Part shown: positions 1-7,666 of the stretch, one piece after another
Position numbering within the stretch: the stretch's first letter is position 1
Layout of the letters: every line of letters begins with the position of its first letter
Source of the DNA: an uncultured Bacteroidota bacterium
GTDB lineage: Bacteria; Bacteroidota; Bacteroidia; Chitinophagales; LD1
Length of the DNA stretch: 64,000 nt
Direction of reading: 5' to 3'
Assembly (NCBI GenBank): GCA_937894725.1
Contig: CALAYL010000054.1
Location: 1 to 64,000 of the forward strand
Translations under genes and position numbers: made by a program
The notes under the pieces: generated by a model
Told to the model about the DNA's origin: nothing
What the model saw: the letters and a program-made list of their open reading frames with translations, nothing else
The model's database searches: none

Positions 1-31
1 AAAAAAATAAAAATAAAAAGTGCAGCAAAAT

Positions 32-180
32 TAGGTGGCTCACACAAGCCCACGCTGATAAAAAAACCAAAAGACTACGGCATAATGAAAGGCAAATAAT
101 CTTTTATTTTTTATTGGTATTTGCCTTTCACCCTTCGGGACTTATTCCGTTTCCTTTTGGTTTTTTAGCCACGCCACCTA
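32..180. repeat. Compound inverted repeat, copy 1
   Basis: A nested hairpin. The 25-base core arms lie at 61-85 and 142-166. They pair as a 13-bp stem (AAAAAACCAAAAG), a 3-base mismatch, 4 bp, a single mismatch and 4 bp. Inside the core is a perfect 13-bp stem (86-98 with 118-130, TGAAAGGCAAATA). Outside it TAGGTGGC (32-39) pairs with GCCACCTA (173-180). The core arms recur base for base in copy 2 at 772-930. The function is unknown: it could be a terminator, an RNA element or a single-strand recombination substrate. The stretch 1-302 holds no gene that I can support. Confidence 0.85.
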
Positions 181-302
181 TCAGTATGCTTTCTTTTTTT
201 TTCTGTTTTTTTTCTTTGTCAAATTATATATGTGTTGCGGAGCGTAAGCGAAGCACAGCACAGGCAAGGGCAAAAGCAGATACAAACTTTAAAGCAAGTA
301 TT

Positions 303-725
303 ATGCACAGTCCAAAAATTCACACATTCAATCCAAAAAATCAAGCAAGCGATTTTGATGTTTACATTTTATGCAAAGGTTTAAATAGTGGTAAACCACT
401 TGAAAAACCTTGCCCCAATTGCTTTGTAATTTCCTGCAAAAATTCAGATGATATGGATTTTTACAAAACCCTTTCTTTCGGCTTGTGGAAGGCAAAGCAT
501 TTTCATCAATTCCTTACTGGTTCAGTTATTCCGTTTATTCGCATCAGTGATTTTAAAAGCACCATTAAGGCACAAGCCGAAGCAGTCAGCAAAGATAAAT
601 ACGCCTTTGTGCAGGATGTACATAAAGTAAAGCTGATAGAACGAAAAGAAAAACAGATGTACGAAACATTGGCACTCTTAGCCGATGTAAAAAAAGCAAT
701 GATGTACAGGCACTTTAAAAGGTAG
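303..725 (+). CDS. DUF6943-like small protein of mobile regions
   Basis: A 140-residue protein read from ATG 303. The open frame extends upstream to a TTG at 114, but that part lies inside the hairpin repeat and translates to low-complexity hydrophobic sequence, so the ATG is preferred. The segment GKPLEKPCPNCFVI, followed by FGLWKAKHFHQFLTGSVIPFI, reminds me of the DUF6943 family seen on Bacteroidota mobile elements; this is from memory and unchecked. No catalytic motif is evident. It has no signal peptide or membrane segment, and the C-terminal third is basic and probably helical. The gene sits between the two copies of the hairpin repeat, which makes it look like a cassette cargo. Confidence 0.6.
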   Translation: MHSPKIHTFNPKNQASDFDVYILCKGLNSGKPLEKPCPNCFVISCKNSDDMDFYKTLSFGLWKAKHFHQFLTGSVIPFIRISDFKSTIKAQAEAVSKDKYAFVQDVHKVKLIERKEKQMYETLALLADVKKAMMYRHFKR

Positions 726-771
726 CCGTATTGGCTGCCATAACCTGGGGAAATGCTTTTGCACCATAAAA

Positions 772-930
772 AATTTATATGCAAAAATAGCAAGGGGGGC
801 AGACGCACAAAGCCAACACTAAAAAAACCAAAAGACTACGGCATAAACACAGACCCACCGCACAAGGCTATCATTTATTCCGTTTCCTTTTGGTTTTTTT
901 ATCCCCCTTGCTGTGAGAAGCATATAAATT
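772..930. repeat. Compound inverted repeat, copy 2
   Basis: A second copy of the hairpin at 32-180. The core arms (822-846 and 875-899) are identical to those of copy 1, including the same four mismatched positions. The outer stems differ from copy 1 but are self-complementary: AATTTATATGC (772-782) with GCATATAAATT (920-930), and AGCAAGGGGG (789-798) with CCCCCTTGCT (903-912). The apical segment (847-874) is unrelated to copy 1 and lacks its inner stem. The stretch 726-938 holds nothing else. Confidence 0.85.
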
Positions 931-938
931 ATTTCATT

Positions 939-1172
939 ATGCAAAATCATCCACGTATTTCAGCAGGCAGCCAGTTAGGCATTTGTCCTTTTACTCCGCA
1001 GGTTCTCCATCAGCACTTGCAGCTTTCACCTTTTGCTTATCAGCGTTACATCCGCAGGTCTCGGTTAGCCCATCAGCCAGTTTTTGGCATCAAGGTTTAT
1101 CAGCTTCCTTGTGGTTGTTTCGTTTGGTGTTATCCATCAGGTGTTCGTGAGCTTTCAGCATTGCCCTTTTAG
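939..1172 (+). CDS. Hypothetical protein after hairpin copy 2
   Basis: A 77-residue frame from ATG 939, just downstream of the second hairpin. The frame is open back to 753, but that part overlaps the repeat. The product is rich in Gln, His, Tyr and Arg, with HQ/YQ pairs about ten residues apart, and ends in a Cys-rich segment (LPCGCFVWCYPSG). I do not recognise it. Support for coding is only the open frame and its position, which mirrors the gene after copy 1. It could be non-coding. Confidence 0.3.
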   Translation: MQNHPRISAGSQLGICPFTPQVLHQHLQLSPFAYQRYIRRSRLAHQPVFGIKVYQLPCGCFVWCYPSGVRELSALPF

Positions 1173-1195
1173 GGCTTTGCTATTGCTTTAAAACA

Positions 1196-1224
1196 AGAAG
1201 CCCCACCACAAGGGCAGGGCTTCT
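1196..1224 (-). terminator. Hairpin terminator downstream of the 1250-1999 gene
   Basis: AGAAGCCC pairs with GGGCTTCT around a loop of about 13 bases. Read on the minus strand it follows the stop at 1250 by about 25 bases and is followed by TTGTTTT. This fits an intrinsic terminator for the minus-strand gene. Confidence 0.5.
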
Positions 1225-1249
1225 ATTTAACCGATAAGAAAGAAAGCTA

Positions 1250-1999
1250 TTAGGCTATTTCAACAATGTTTAACACGTTGTAAGCACCATTTTTTAACGA
1301 GTATTGAATACCGTTTACTTCTTGGAAAAATTCAATCGTCAAGAAATAAAGTTTTGTACCTGCACCGGCTGGAACAGCAGCAGGAATTAAATTGAATGGT
1401 GTGTTAGTGCCATCAATTGCCAAATTTTGCACTGGGCTGTATTCAATTGCACTCACTTCATTTACAAAATCCACATCAGCAAACGCAGATTTAAAACTAA
1501 CGTGGGTTGCTCCAGTAGGGTAGTAAATATCATTGATAGGAGTGAATGCAGGGAAAGCAATATCACCAGTACCAGTGTTTACAGTGAAAGGTGCAAATAT
1601 TACACTACCCAAAGTTGCACTATCATTGAAATCAAAACCTTTCAACAAGGCTTTTGCCATCGGGTCCGCAATTCCGACACCTACATTTCTTTCACCTCTT
1701 GGAGAAGTGGCATCGTAGTTTTTAATCTGTGTCATTATTTGCGTTAAACGACTGGTAACACGGTTGTCACTTGCGTTCATCATCAAATTACGAACAGCAT
1801 TGCGGAGTAATTTTCCAGCACTTGCAGAGCTTCCAAATTCGCTACCGTTTTCACGGGTACGCTGAAAGTTAGGATCATTGGCTATTCTGTCACCAGATAC
1901 ACCACTTTTTGTTTTCACAAGATGTCCATCCTGTGTTTTGTAGAAGGTAAGGTTATCCAATGTACCTTCTATTTTTAGTAAGCCTTTTAATCTTGCCAT
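1250..1999 (-). CDS. Conserved-looking hypothetical protein
   Basis: A 249-residue protein with a clean ATG at 1999. I do not recognise a named family. The N-terminus (MARLKGLLKIEGTLDNLTFYK) is followed by a basic, polar segment with RTRENGSEFG and SAGKLLRNAVR, up to about residue 100. The remaining 150 residues are rich in Phe, Val, Thr and Asn and look beta-stranded. It has no signal peptide, membrane helix or obvious catalytic motif. The two-part architecture would suit a structural or DNA-associated protein of a mobile element, but that is a guess. It precedes nothing on its strand except a hairpin, and follows the nuclease gene by 27 bases, so the two may be co-transcribed. Confidence 0.7.
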   Translation of the reverse strand: MARLKGLLKIEGTLDNLTFYKTQDGHLVKTKSGVSGDRIANDPNFQRTRENGSEFGSSASAGKLLRNAVRNLMMNASDNRVTSRLTQIMTQIKNYDATSPRGERNVGVGIADPMAKALLKGFDFNDSATLGSVIFAPFTVNTGTGDIAFPAFTPINDIYYPTGATHVSFKSAFADVDFVNEVSAIEYSPVQNLAIDGTNTPFNLIPAAVPAGAGTKLYFLTIEFFQEVNGIQYSLKNGAYNVLNIVEIA

Positions 2000-2026
2000 T
2001 TTGTTATTTATTTAAATTGTTAGTAA

Positions 2027-2539
2027 TTACTTTTTTGTTGCGATACAGCCTTTACAAAACCTGTATCTGTTTCTTGCATTATACTTTCTGAATAGCCAGG
2101 GCGGACAAACTTTTTCAGCCCCACATTCCCAAAGTCCTTTTCTTTCGCTTGATGCTTTCCGCATCAAATCTTCAAGCCTTGCATCAGTATCAAAATTGAT
2201 GTAGTGCCAAGCCCAACCATTTGCAATAAGTATTTCATCCAGTCTTTGCCCATCCACATATACCATTGCCAATTCTCTACCGTACACATCAGTTTTCAAT
2301 ACTTCAAACTTTACCACCTTACCAAGTATCAAGGCTTTTACATTGAGCCAAGAGTTAAAACCCCAGTGTTGATTTAGTTCGGGAGCATCAACATTTAATA
2401 ACCTTATTGTATGCTCCTTTGCAATCGTTTTAAGAACGTATGTATCGCCATCCTTAACTTTCATCACCCTTGCTTCTTCTTGCGAAAAAGCGGCTGTAAA
2501 AGCCATTAAAAACAAAACCGATACAATTATTTTCTTCAT
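2027..2539 (-). CDS. Secreted thermonuclease (SNase-fold) family protein
   Basis: A 170-residue protein from ATG 2539 (a GTG lies one codon upstream). Residues 1-19 form a signal peptide ending FTAAFS. The SNase domain follows: VKDGDT, then IRLLNVDAPE with the metal-binding Asp and catalytic Arg region, then TDVYGRELAMVYVDG and GLWE. The C-terminus carries four cysteines (ECGAEKVCPPW and FCKGC) that may form disulfides or bind a metal. The family cleaves DNA and RNA with Ca2+ outside the cytoplasm. SNase genes are frequent cargo of Bacteroidota mobile regions, which fits the position. Substrate and export route are inferred. Confidence 0.85.
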   Translation of the reverse strand: MKKIIVSVLFLMAFTAAFSQEEARVMKVKDGDTYVLKTIAKEHTIRLLNVDAPELNQHWGFNSWLNVKALILGKVVKFEVLKTDVYGRELAMVYVDGQRLDEILIANGWAWHYINFDTDARLEDLMRKASSERKGLWECGAEKVCPPWLFRKYNARNRYRFCKGCIATKK

Positions 2540-2628
2540 CACGATACAAAACTATAATGCTTTTTAAGGCTCTACAAATAACCACTTCCGACATTTCCGT
2601 TATTGCCACATTATTCCAACAAACACAC

Positions 2629-2659
2629 TTTTACCACTCACAAAAACATATTATCTTTG
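2629..2659 (+). promoter_or_regulatory. Candidate promoter of the 62-residue gene
   Basis: TATCTTTG at 2652-2659 matches the Bacteroidota -7 element TAnnTTTG. The upstream T-run at 2629-2632, 19 bases away, is only a weak -33 element. The first ATG in phase is 2715. Confidence 0.4.
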
Positions 2660-2714
2660 CAATGTTTACTTTATACCTGATGTATGGATAGAGTATGAAA
2701 AGAGTAATTTAAAA

Positions 2715-2903
2715 ATGAATAGACTGTGTATTTATCCGAAAGACATTCAGATAATCACAGGCAAAAGCGACAGATATGGTAGATACCTTATTAAGAGGAT
2801 TAAAGAGTACTTCAACAAGCAGCAACACCAAGTTGTTACCGTTGAAGAGTTCTGCCAGTATATGGGCTTACAATTGGAAGCAGTTGTTAGTCAATTAAGA
2901 TAG
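2715..2903 (+). CDS. Small conserved-looking protein (62 residues)
   Basis: A 62-residue basic protein starting MNRLCIYPKDIQIITGKSDR. The middle is helical (RYLIKRIKEYFNKQQH) and the end reads VVTVEEFCQYMGLQLEAVVSQ, a short acidic helix-turn-helix-like stretch. I recall similar proteins (YPKDIQxITGKSxRYG) next to mobile elements in Bacteroidota, but no function. The coding call rests on that resemblance, a good -7 promoter element at 2652-2659 and an uninterrupted frame. It is the last gene before the housekeeping region. Confidence 0.6.
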   Translation: MNRLCIYPKDIQIITGKSDRYGRYLIKRIKEYFNKQQHQVVTVEEFCQYMGLQLEAVVSQLR

Positions 2904-3011
2904 TGTAAAAACTTATCTTCGCCTTTTGCTTATGATAAGGACAAACACTCTCTACACTAAACTAAATATTTTCTTTTCTTTGTGCTGTACTTGCACTTGT
3001 TTTAGTGGGTT

Positions 3012-3032
3012 TTGTTGCCCAGTTGTTGCCCA
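3012..3032. repeat. Tandem 10-base repeats TTGTTGCCCA
   Basis: Two identical copies (3012-3021 and 3023-3032) start 11 bases apart, one helical turn, at the border between the accessory genes and the housekeeping genes. This resembles a paired protein-binding site, for example for a recombinase. The rest of 2904-3155 holds no gene I can support. It includes a weak hairpin at 3052-3074 (AAACCCT/AGGGCTT). Confidence 0.5.
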
Positions 3033-3155
3033 AATAAATATGCAACCTCTGAAACCCTTTATTAATAGGGCTTTACATTTTAGCTTAACAATTTGTATCG
3101 GAAAGTAATTTAAGTTCTTTCTCAAATTTTATTTATAAATATAACTATACACCCT

Positions 3156-3503
3156 ATGTCTGATCAAGTAAAAGCATTCAACGACTATCGTGCAAAGATG
3201 AACGAAGTCATTTTAGCGAAGGACAATCTAACACTCAAACGTTTTTGGAGTCTAGATAATCAAGCTTATGCAGAAGGGGCAATCTCTTCTCGTACCAAGG
3301 AAATGCTCGGTCTTGTAGCTTCCATGGTATTGCGTTGTGATGATTGCATAAAATATCATTTGGGTAAGTCGAATGAAGCTGGATTGAGTACAGAGGAGAT
3401 TTACGAAGTATTTGCTATCGCAAACTTAGTAGGCGGATCTATTGTTATACCCCATACTCGCAGGGCTGCAGAATATTGGGAGGAGTTGATAGGTCAAAAA
3501 TAA
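3156..3503 (+). CDS. Carboxymuconolactone decarboxylase (AhpD-like) family protein
   Basis: A 115-residue all-helical protein of the CMD/AhpD family. The hallmark is the CxxC in LRCDDCIKYHLG (about residues 67-78) with the following His, used in AhpD-like proteins for thiol-disulfide exchange and peroxide reduction. The family is also annotated as gamma-carboxymuconolactone decarboxylase, but the CxxC favours a redox role. It lies 46 bases upstream of fabH on the same strand, so co-transcription is possible. No functional link to fatty-acid synthesis is known to me. Confidence 0.85.
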   Translation: MSDQVKAFNDYRAKMNEVILAKDNLTLKRFWSLDNQAYAEGAISSRTKEMLGLVASMVLRCDDCIKYHLGKSNEAGLSTEEIYEVFAIANLVGGSIVIPHTRRAAEYWEELIGQK

Positions 3504-3549
3504 TGTTAGCAAAAGTTGCCTTAAGGCTAAAATTAGGTAGTTTTAAATT

Positions 3550-4533
3550 ATGACAATCGCAAAAATAAGTGGCGTAGGTGGATATGTTCCGGATTTCGTC
3601 CTAACCAATAAGATTCTTTCTACTATGGTGGATACCACAGACGAATGGATCACTACACGTACGGGTATCAGTGAACGAAGAATTTTGAAAGTGCCAAAAG
3701 CGGGTACTTCTTATATGGGTGTAAGAGCGGTAAATGAATTGCTTCAAAAAACAAAAGCTGATCCAAAAACAATCGACTTGTTGATATGTGCTACAGTGAC
3801 TCCGGATATGCAGTTTCCGGCCACGGCCAATATAATTTCGGATGAGGTTGGTGCTACTAATGCATTTAGCTTTGATCTCAATGCTGCTTGTAGTGGTTTT
3901 TTGTATGGGCTCCAAACGGGTTCAAAAATGATAGCCAGTGGAGCTTATAAAAAGGTAATAGTAGTAGGCGCAGACAAAATGTCGAGTATCATGGACTACA
4001 CGGATCGTAATACTTGTGTGCTTTTTGGGGATGGAGCGGGAGCGGTACTGCTCGAGCCCTCTACAGATGATTGTGGTGTGATTGATGCCATTTTAAAAAC
4101 GGATGGAAATGGTTGGCAATATCTACATCAAAAAGCAGGTGGTTCAAGAATGCCTGCCTCACAAGAAACCATCGACAAACGATTGCACTATGTATATCAG
4201 GAAGGTAAAAAAGTGTTTTCTAATGCTGTAGTGAATATGGCTGAAGTAGCAGCCGAATTAATGGAAAAATATAATCTCACTGCCGATGATGTGGATTGGC
4301 TGGTGCCTCATCAGGCCAACAAGCGCATCATAGATGCAACTCGCGAGCGCACAGGTGTGGCCGAAGAGCGAGTGATGATTAACATACAAAAATATGGCAA
4401 CACAACCAATGGTACGCTACCACTTTGTCTCTGGGAGTGGGAAAGCAAACTTAAAAAAGGTGACAACTTAATTTTAGCTGCCTTTGGTGGAGGGTTTACG
4501 TGGGGCAGTATGTATATAAAATGGGCGTATTGA
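3550..4533 (+). CDS. fabH: Beta-ketoacyl-ACP synthase III
   Basis: A 327-residue cytoplasmic enzyme that condenses an acyl-CoA primer with malonyl-ACP to start fatty-acid synthesis. The full catalytic triad is visible: Cys114 in [10 protein letters not shown], His254 in PHQANKRI and Asn284 in YGNTT. Further family markers are the N-terminal [14 protein letters not shown] and the C-terminal GGGFTWGS. Length is normal for FabH. Bacteroidota often use branched primers, but the sequence alone does not show the primer preference. The stop codon lies inside a hairpin that probably terminates pckA from the opposite strand. Confidence 0.96.
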   Translation: MTIAKISGVGGYVPDFVLTNKILSTMVDTTDEWITTRTGISERRILKVPKAGTSYMGVRAVNELLQKTKADPKTIDLLICATVTPDMQFPATANIISDEVGATNAFSFDLNAACSGFLYGLQTGSKMIASGAYKKVIVVGADKMSSIMDYTDRNTCVLFGDGAGAVLLEPSTDDCGVIDAILKTDGNGWQYLHQKAGGSRMPASQETIDKRLHYVYQEGKKVFSNAVVNMAEVAAELMEKYNLTADDVDWLVPHQANKRIIDATRERTGVAEERVMINIQKYGNTTNGTLPLCLWEWESKLKKGDNLILAAFGGGFTWGSMYIKWAY

Positions 4534-4548
4534 TGTCAATACACCCAT
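4521..4548 (-). terminator. pckA terminator embedded in the fabH 3' end
   Basis: ATGGG-C-GTATTGA (4521-4533) pairs with TCAATAC-A-CCCAT (4536-4548): 12 base pairs with one mismatch and a 2-base gap at the tip. On the minus strand it is followed by TTTTATATAC, which fits an intrinsic terminator for pckA. On the plus strand no T-run follows. Confidence 0.6.
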
Positions 4549-4573
4549 TCAAAAAATTAGCTTAAAAACGCCA

Positions 4574-6193
4574 TTACGCTCCCTGCATCACTTTTGGTGC
4601 AGCAGCTTTAATTTCATCACTAGCTGCATCTGCATATTTTGCGAAGTTTAGATTAAAGGCAGCGGCCAGCTCATTTGATTTAGCATCATAATTAGCGGCA
4701 TCACTCCATGTTTTGCGTGGGTCGAGCACCTCAGAAGGTACACCTTCGCAAGAGGAAGGTATTGACACACCAAAGACAGGATGTGTTACATATTCAATAG
4801 TATCCATTTTGCCTGTAAGCGCTGCTGTGATCAGTGCACGAGTATGTAGCAAACTCATTCGCTTGCCTACACCATATGGTCCGCCTGTATATCCTGTATT
4901 CAATAGCCAAACTTTGATATCTGGGTTTTTTGTTAATTTTTCGCCCAAAAGCGCTGCATATTTCGTAGGGTGCAATGGCAAGAAAGGTGCTCCAAAACAA
5001 GTAGAGAAAGTCGTTTGTGGCTCTGTAACACCTGCCTCTGTACCTGCTACTTTTGAAGTAAATCCACTCAAAAAGAAATACATCGCTTGTCCTACGCTCA
5101 ATCGAGAGATGGGAGGCAATACGCCAAAAGCATCGTAGGTTAAAAAGAATATATTTTTCGGTTCTCCACCTACTGATTTCTGAAGTGCATTTTCGATAAA
5201 ATCGATAGGGTAGGATACGCGGGTATTTTCTGTTTTTGCTTTATAGGCAAAATCAACTGTGCGAGTACCTTCATTAAACCCAATATTTTCAAGGATAGCA
5301 CCATGTTTGATAGCGTTGTAAATATCTGGTTCTTTTTCGGCCGAGAGGTCGATGCATTTTGCATAGCAGCCTCCTTCAAAATTAAACACAGAATTATTTG
5401 TCCAACCGTGCTCATCATCGCCTATCAAAGGTCGATTTGGGTCTGCGGAGAGTGTTGTTTTTCCTGTGCCTGAAAGACCAAAAAACAAAGCTACATCACC
5501 CTCTTTACCTATGTTGGCGGAGCAGTGCATGCTCAAGACTTTTTGTTGGTGTGGAAGTACAAAATTAAGTACTGAAAAAATGCCTTTTTTGACTTCTCCT
5601 GTATAAGCAGTGCCACCAATGATGGCTATTTTTTTGGTGAAATTAAGAATGGCAAAATTGTGCTGACGTATGCCATCATTTGCACCATCGGCTAGAAATC
5701 CTGGTGCTTGTATTACCGTCCAGTCTGGTTGAATAGTAGCCAACTCTGCGGCAGTAGGGCGCAAAAACATGTTTGATGCAAATAAGTTTGCCCAAGGGTA
5801 TTCGGTAACTACCCGCACATTGAGTCTAAACGCATCGTCAGCACAAGCATAACTGTCGCGAACAAACACATCTTTGTCTGCAAGATAGGTCGTAACTTTT
5901 TTATATAATCCATCAAACACTTCAGGTGATACAGCTAAATTAAATTTACTGCTCCAATCTACAGCATCTGATGTGATTTCATCTTTCACGATAAAACGAT
6001 CGTTGGGAGAGCGCCCAGTAAACTCGCCCGTATCTATAGCTAAAGCGCCTGTGTCGCTGAGTACGCCTTGATTTCGTTTGATGGTCTCTTCTACAAGTTC
6101 TGCGGGAGTTAGATTCCAATATTGATTTGCTGTGTTGAGAATGCCGAGTGAGGGTAATGTGTCGATACCGCTCTTAGTGCCAAATATTTTCAT
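4574..6193 (-). CDS. pckA: Phosphoenolpyruvate carboxykinase (ATP)
   Basis: A 539-residue gluconeogenic enzyme converting oxaloacetate and ATP to phosphoenolpyruvate, CO2 and ADP. Seen: TGRSPNDRF at residues 59-67 (substrate-binding Arg61), GGTAYTGEVKKG near 193-204, the ATP-specific P-loop GLSGTGKTT at 239-247, and LIGDDEHGW near 256-264 (the metal-binding kinase-2 Asp). These motifs separate it from the GTP-dependent form. ATG 6193 matches the usual N-terminus of the family. A good promoter lies just upstream (6220-6249) and a terminator downstream (4521-4548), so it is probably a single-gene transcript. Confidence 0.97.
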   Translation of the reverse strand: MKIFGTKSGIDTLPSLGILNTANQYWNLTPAELVEETIKRNQGVLSDTGALAIDTGEFTGRSPNDRFIVKDEITSDAVDWSSKFNLAVSPEVFDGLYKKVTTYLADKDVFVRDSYACADDAFRLNVRVVTEYPWANLFASNMFLRPTAAELATIQPDWTVIQAPGFLADGANDGIRQHNFAILNFTKKIAIIGGTAYTGEVKKGIFSVLNFVLPHQQKVLSMHCSANIGKEGDVALFFGLSGTGKTTLSADPNRPLIGDDEHGWTNNSVFNFEGGCYAKCIDLSAEKEPDIYNAIKHGAILENIGFNEGTRTVDFAYKAKTENTRVSYPIDFIENALQKSVGGEPKNIFFLTYDAFGVLPPISRLSVGQAMYFFLSGFTSKVAGTEAGVTEPQTTFSTCFGAPFLPLHPTKYAALLGEKLTKNPDIKVWLLNTGYTGGPYGVGKRMSLLHTRALITAALTGKMDTIEYVTHPVFGVSIPSSCEGVPSEVLDPRKTWSDAANYDAKSNELAAAFNLNFAKYADAASDEIKAAAPKVMQGA

Positions 6194-6219
6194 TACAATA
6201 CGTTTAGTCTGGTTTCCCG

Positions 6220-6249
6220 CAAAAGTATTATTTTTTCCAATGAACCAAA
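6220..6249 (-). promoter_or_regulatory. pckA promoter
   Basis: On the minus strand TTTG (6249-6246) is followed after 18 bases by TACTTTTG (6227-6220), a full match to the Bacteroidota primary-sigma consensus TTTG/TAnnTTTG. The start codon at 6193 would leave a leader of about 20 bases. Confidence 0.7.
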
Positions 6250-6358
6250 GGTGGTTTCTAATGAAATATGCTAAAAAGCGACAATATTTAAAGCAATTTT
6301 TAACGTTTCAAGGGCAAATTGCTATTTTGTCTTAAACTTACATCATCAAAATATACCT

Positions 6359-7663
6359 ATGAAATACGATGCCATTGATGCCTCCCTTTTTATTGAAAAT
6401 CGAAAACGCCTAGCCAAGCGTCTCAAGCCCAATTCGATTGCCATTTTAACTGCAAATCCCATCATGCCCAAAAGTGCCGATGCGAGCTATAAATGGCGAC
6501 AAAATCCTGATTTGTTTTACCTTACCGGAGTAGATCAAGAAGAAACATATTTAGTAATGTTTCCTGATGCTACACAAGCCAATTGGCGAGAAATACTTTT
6601 TGTGAAAGAAACAAATGACCACATAGCAGTGTGGGAGGGTGAAAAGCTATCTAAAGAACAAGCTAAAACTGTGTCGGGCATATCGCAGATACAGTGGAGC
6701 AGCAGTTTTGATAGTATGCTTGCTACACTAATTTTGCAAGCAGAAAACATTTATCTCAATCTCAACGAAAATGATCGAGCTGGAGAGTCTCCACTCAATG
6801 GGGAATTGCAATTTGCGAAGCAATTGAAAGCCCGTTTTCCGCTGCATCATTTTGAAAGATTGGCACCTATCATGCACGACTTGCGAGCAGTGAAAAGTAA
6901 AAAGGAAATTGACTTATTAAACAACGCAATTGCGATCACCCGTAAAGGTTTTTTGCGTACGCTTTCGTTTGTAAAACCTGGGGTGTGGGAGTATGAGGTA
7001 GAAGCCGAAATAACGCATGAATATTTGATAAACAGAGCGACTGGGCATGCTTACGATCCTATCGTAGCATCAGGTGCAAATGCTTGTGTGCTTCATTATG
7101 TTTCAAACAATAAGCAATGCAAAGCTGGCGATTTGTTGCTCATGGATTGTGGAGCTGAATATGCAAACTATTGTGCCGATTTGACCCGTACGATACCCGT
7201 GAGCGGCAAATTTAGCAAGCGCCAAAAAGCAGTGTATAATGAAGTATTGCATGTACACAATGAGGCGAAAAAAATCATGAAGGCAGGTATGGTTTTGAAT
7301 GAGTTTAACCAAGAAGTGGGCAAAATTATGGAAGCTTCACTTATCAAGCTCCAGTTGTTAGATAAAACAGATGTCAAGAAACAAAACAAGCTACAACCGC
7401 TGTACAAAAAATATTTTCCGCACGGTACTGCTCACTTTTTGGGGATAGACGTACACGATGTGGGCAATCGCTACAAGCCATTGAAAGCTGGTGCTGTACT
7501 AACATGTGAGCCAGGCATTTATATCCCCGCAGAAGGTATCGGTATTCGTATCGAAAACAACTTGCAGGTAACAAGTGGCAAGCCGATTGACTTGATGAGT
7601 GAAATCCCCATCGAGGCGGATCATATAGAGGAGTTGATGAATAGTAGCAAACGAACAAAATAA
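6359..7663 (+). CDS. pepP: Xaa-Pro aminopeptidase (aminopeptidase P)
   Basis: A 434-residue metallopeptidase that removes N-terminal residues preceding proline. The N-terminal non-catalytic domain (about 1-170, with WRQNPDLFYLTG) precedes the pita-bread catalytic domain. All five metal ligands are present: Asp263, Asp274, His359 (HGTAHFLG), Glu384 (CEPGIY) and Glu399 (IRIEN), as expected for a dinuclear Mn site. It has no signal peptide, so it is cytoplasmic. It is the first gene of a tight run with pssA 3 bases downstream, followed by purS and rsmI. The upstream near-consensus TATTTTG may be its -7 element. Confidence 0.95.
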   Translation: MKYDAIDASLFIENRKRLAKRLKPNSIAILTANPIMPKSADASYKWRQNPDLFYLTGVDQEETYLVMFPDATQANWREILFVKETNDHIAVWEGEKLSKEQAKTVSGISQIQWSSSFDSMLATLILQAENIYLNLNENDRAGESPLNGELQFAKQLKARFPLHHFERLAPIMHDLRAVKSKKEIDLLNNAIAITRKGFLRTLSFVKPGVWEYEVEAEITHEYLINRATGHAYDPIVASGANACVLHYVSNNKQCKAGDLLLMDCGAEYANYCADLTRTIPVSGKFSKRQKAVYNEVLHVHNEAKKIMKAGMVLNEFNQEVGKIMEASLIKLQLLDKTDVKKQNKLQPLYKKYFPHGTAHFLGIDVHDVGNRYKPLKAGAVLTCEPGIYIPAEGIGIRIENNLQVTSGKPIDLMSEIPIEADHIEELMNSSKRTK

Positions 7664-7666
7664 GCT

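Noticed and set aside
114..302. N-terminal extension of the 140-residue protein from a TTG
   Set aside because: It lies within the hairpin repeat, gives low-complexity hydrophobic residues, and a good ATG exists at 303.
32..930. Calling the hairpins integron attC sites or a CRISPR array
   Set aside because: No attC R-box core (GTTRRRY/RYYYAAC) and no integrase in view; only two copies and no spacers, so not CRISPR.
2926..3108. Open frame of 60 residues (Cys-rich)
   Set aside because: No support beyond being open; it covers the tandem TTGTTGCCCA repeats and looks non-coding.
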